NCBI GenBank assembly: GCA_025464025.1
Contig: JAODBP010000338.1
Span: 1-9,616, forward strand
Reading direction: 5' to 3'
Length of the DNA: 9,616 bases
DNA from: Actinomycetes bacterium
Lineage (GTDB): Bacteria; Actinomycetota; Acidimicrobiia; Acidimicrobiales; CADCSY01
Part shown: positions 6,087 to 9,616 of the stretch, piece by piece
How positions within the stretch are numbered: the first letter of the stretch is position 1
Layout: each line of letters begins with the position of its first letter
The notes under the pieces: generated by a model
Database searches by the model: none
The model's input: the letters and a program-made list of their open reading frames with translations, nothing else
What the model was told of the DNA's origin: nothing
Program-made: the position numbers and the translations under genes

Positions 6087-6098
6087 CTCGGAGTTGTC
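6063..6098. promoter_or_regulatory. 36-bp near-palindrome, probable operator of the helix-turn-helix gene
   Basis: The outer arms GACAACTCCG (6063-6072) and CGGAGTTGTC (6089-6098) are exact reverse complements. The interior (GTTG, central CATG, CAAC) is also symmetric, so 32 of 36 positions match the reverse complement. GACAAC/GTTGTC words repeat within it, like two stacked binding sites. It occupies most of the 49-bp gap between the P450 stop and the HTH start and covers the putative -35. A bound dimer or pair of dimers would block the promoter. It could instead serve as a terminator for the P450, since it starts 2 bp after that stop, though no T-tract follows. Confidence 0.6.
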
Positions 6099-6100
6099 GC

Positions 6101-7351
6101 TCAGCGCAGCGAGTAGCGGACCGGGAGCTTCTTGGGCCCGCTGACGAGGCGGGACTGGACGAAGGTGACGTCGCCGTCGAGCTCGATGGAGTCGAGCCGG
6201 CCGAGGAGCTCGCGGAAGATGGCCCGGACCTCCATGCGGGCGAGGTGGGCACCCAGGCAGAAGTGGCGGCCGAAGCCGAAGGCCAGGTGGCTCGACGCGT
6301 TGGCTCGGGTCACGTCGAGCGTGAACGGGTCGGTGAAGACCTCGTCGTCGCGGTTGGCCGAGGCGTACGACAGCAGCGTGATGTCGCCGGGCTGGAACGT
6401 CACGTCGCGGAGGGTGAAGGGCTCGCGGCAGGTGCGGATGAAGTGCTTCACCGGCGAGACGAACCGGATGAGCTCGTCGGCGGCGCCGTCGACCAGCTCG
6501 GGGTGGGCCTTCAGCAGGTCGTACTGGTCGCGGTTCTCGAGCAGGGCCAGCAGCCCGCCGGCGATCGAGTTCGACGTGGTGTCGTGCCCGGCCGTGGCGA
6601 TGATCAGGTAGAAGCCGAACACGTCCATGTCGGGCAGCGGCGCACCGTGCAGCTCGGCGTTGGCGATCACCGAGGCGAGGTCGCCGGTGGGGTTCGACCG
6701 CCGGTCGGTGGCCAGCCCGGTGAAGTAGCCGACGAAGTCCATCATCACCTCGAGGACCGTGTGGTCCTCCCCCGCCCGGCCGATGTCGGGGTCCTCGGCG
6801 CCGAACAGCTCCTGGGTGAGCTTCAGCATCTTCTGGTGGTCCTCCTCGGGCAGGCCGAGGATCGAGAGGATCACCTGGAGCGGGTAGTGCATGGCGACGT
6901 CGTTGGCGAAGTCGCACCGACCCCCCATGCCGGCCATCTTGTCGACGAACTCCTTGGCCAGCTCGTCGACCCGGTCCTGCATCTTCTTGACGTTGCCGGG
7001 CTTGAACCAGTCGTTCACCAGCGCCCGGTGGTCGCGGTGCTCCTCGCCGTCCATCTGCACCAGGCTCTTCATGGTGGCGGCCTGGCCCTCGTTGGCGTCC
7101 ATGTCCTTGCGAGGGGCGAGGGCGGGCGTCGGCTCGTTGGTGAAGATCTCGGAGTTCCGCTCGATCTCCATCACGTCGGCGTGCTTGGTGATGGCCCAGA
7201 AGTCGCGGTAGTCGGGCAGCGACACCTTGGAGATCGGCGCCTCGGCCCGCAGGCGCGCCGCGGTGGCGTGCCAGGCAACGGGGTCGGCGTAGGCGGACGG
7301 CTCGGCGAAGATCCGGCCGGCGTTCTCGAGGTCAGACGCGATGTCGGTCAC
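6101..7351 (-). CDS. Cytochrome P450, CYP108-like
   Basis: This 416-residue protein has the size of a soluble bacterial class I P450, which takes electrons from a ferredoxin and hydroxylates a small hydrophobic substrate. No signal peptide or membrane anchor is seen. Landmarks in order are the C-helix H105..R109 (HRDHR), the I-helix oxygen-activation motif AGHDTTS (254-260), the K-helix E293..R296 (ELIR), SANRDDEVF (331-339) and the heme loop FGFGRHFCLGAHLAR with the thiolate cysteine at 365. The C-terminus VSGPKKLPVRY recalls the GGPKNVPIRF ending of CYP108A1 (P450terp, alpha-terpineol oxidation), and PVKHFIRT recalls its PVKSFMRT. The substrate cannot be deduced. The GTG at 7351 is the only sensible start and has no Shine-Dalgarno; CACTAT 5 nt upstream could be a -10. 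No ferredoxin or reductase gene is adjacent. Confidence 0.93.
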   Translation of the reverse strand: MTDIASDLENAGRIFAEPSAYADPVAWHATAARLRAEAPISKVSLPDYRDFWAITKHADVMEIERNSEIFTNEPTPALAPRKDMDANEGQAATMKSLVQMDGEEHRDHRALVNDWFKPGNVKKMQDRVDELAKEFVDKMAGMGGRCDFANDVAMHYPLQVILSILGLPEEDHQKMLKLTQELFGAEDPDIGRAGEDHTVLEVMMDFVGYFTGLATDRRSNPTGDLASVIANAELHGAPLPDMDVFGFYLIIATAGHDTTSNSIAGGLLALLENRDQYDLLKAHPELVDGAADELIRFVSPVKHFIRTCREPFTLRDVTFQPGDITLLSYASANRDDEVFTDPFTLDVTRANASSHLAFGFGRHFCLGAHLARMEVRAIFRELLGRLDSIELDGDVTFVQSRLVSGPKKLPVRYSLR

Positions 7352-7395
7352 GCCCGATAGTGAAGCGCGTTGCCTAGAACGCCGCTCGTCGTCGG

Positions 7396-7427
7396 CCGGC
7401 CCCCCACGGGCGGGGAGGATGGGCCGG
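7396..7427 (-). terminator. Possible GC-rich terminator after clpB
   Basis: CCGGCCC (7396-7402) pairs with GGGCCGG (7421-7427) across an 18-nt loop. An inner CCCC/GGGG pairing (7402-7405 with 7412-7415) is possible but shares base 7402 with the outer arm. It lies in the 96-bp gap, about 20 bp after the clpB stop. There is no T-tract. In DNA this GC-rich such pairings arise easily, so this is a weak call. Confidence 0.3.
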
Positions 7428-7447
7428 TTCGCGTTCGCGCCCGGCGG

Positions 7448-9616
<2,169 letters not shown>

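Noticed and set aside
6061..6089. TTGACA on the plus strand at 6061-6066 as a divergent promoter
   Set aside because: It arises from the symmetry of the palindrome. The matching -10 is poor and no plus-strand gene follows.
6052..6252. Longer N-terminus for the helix-turn-helix gene reaching 6252
   Set aside because: It would run through the palindrome and the end of the P450 in another frame, with serine- and proline-rich composition unlike the 70-residue core.
6080..7360. 426-codon plus-strand open frame opposite the P450
   Set aside because: It mirrors the P450 almost end to end and has the biased composition of an antisense high-GC frame.

Overview
The window is a high-GC bacterial chromosome segment in which every supported gene lies on the minus strand, so transcription runs from the right edge to the left. 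GTG starts are common, and three promoter regions look leaderless or nearly so. PurB, PurA and ClpB read like actinobacterial versions. My best guess is a deep-branching actinobacterium, perhaps of the class Acidimicrobiia. That placement rests on protein resemblance from memory, not on a search.

Right part (9616 to 6101): clpB, the disaggregase chaperone, enters cut by the window edge and lacks most of its N domain. After a 96-bp gap with a possible GC-rich terminator comes a soluble bacterial cytochrome P450 that resembles CYP108 at its C-terminus.

Middle (6100 to 5755): a 70-codon helix-turn-helix gene has a 36-bp near-palindrome laid directly over its putative TTGACA promoter, which suggests autoregulation. 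A perfect 17-bp inverted repeat follows its stop codon and abuts the purA promoter. Both DNA elements contain the word GTTGTCGC, so the small regulator might touch both places.

Left part (5754 to 1): a compact purine operon in the order purA, purD, purE, a 35-codon small ORF, purB, purC, purS and purQ (cut by the left edge). Neighbouring genes are 2 to 4 bp apart or share 4-bp ATGA/GTGA overlaps, so translation is probably coupled throughout. PurD makes GAR, PurS and PurQ are FGAM synthase subunits (PurL is expected beyond the left edge), PurE, PurC and PurB carry AIR-derived intermediates to AICAR, and PurA with PurB converts IMP to AMP.

The most unusual spot is the purE-purB junction. A 35-codon ORF is linked to both neighbours by 4-bp overlaps, and the purB GTG start lies inside a perfect 10-bp hairpin with no Shine-Dalgarno sequence. 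Translation of the small ORF would melt that hairpin, so it may act as a translational gate for purB. No mobile element, CRISPR array, rRNA or tRNA was seen, and no gene-free stretch exceeds 100 bp.
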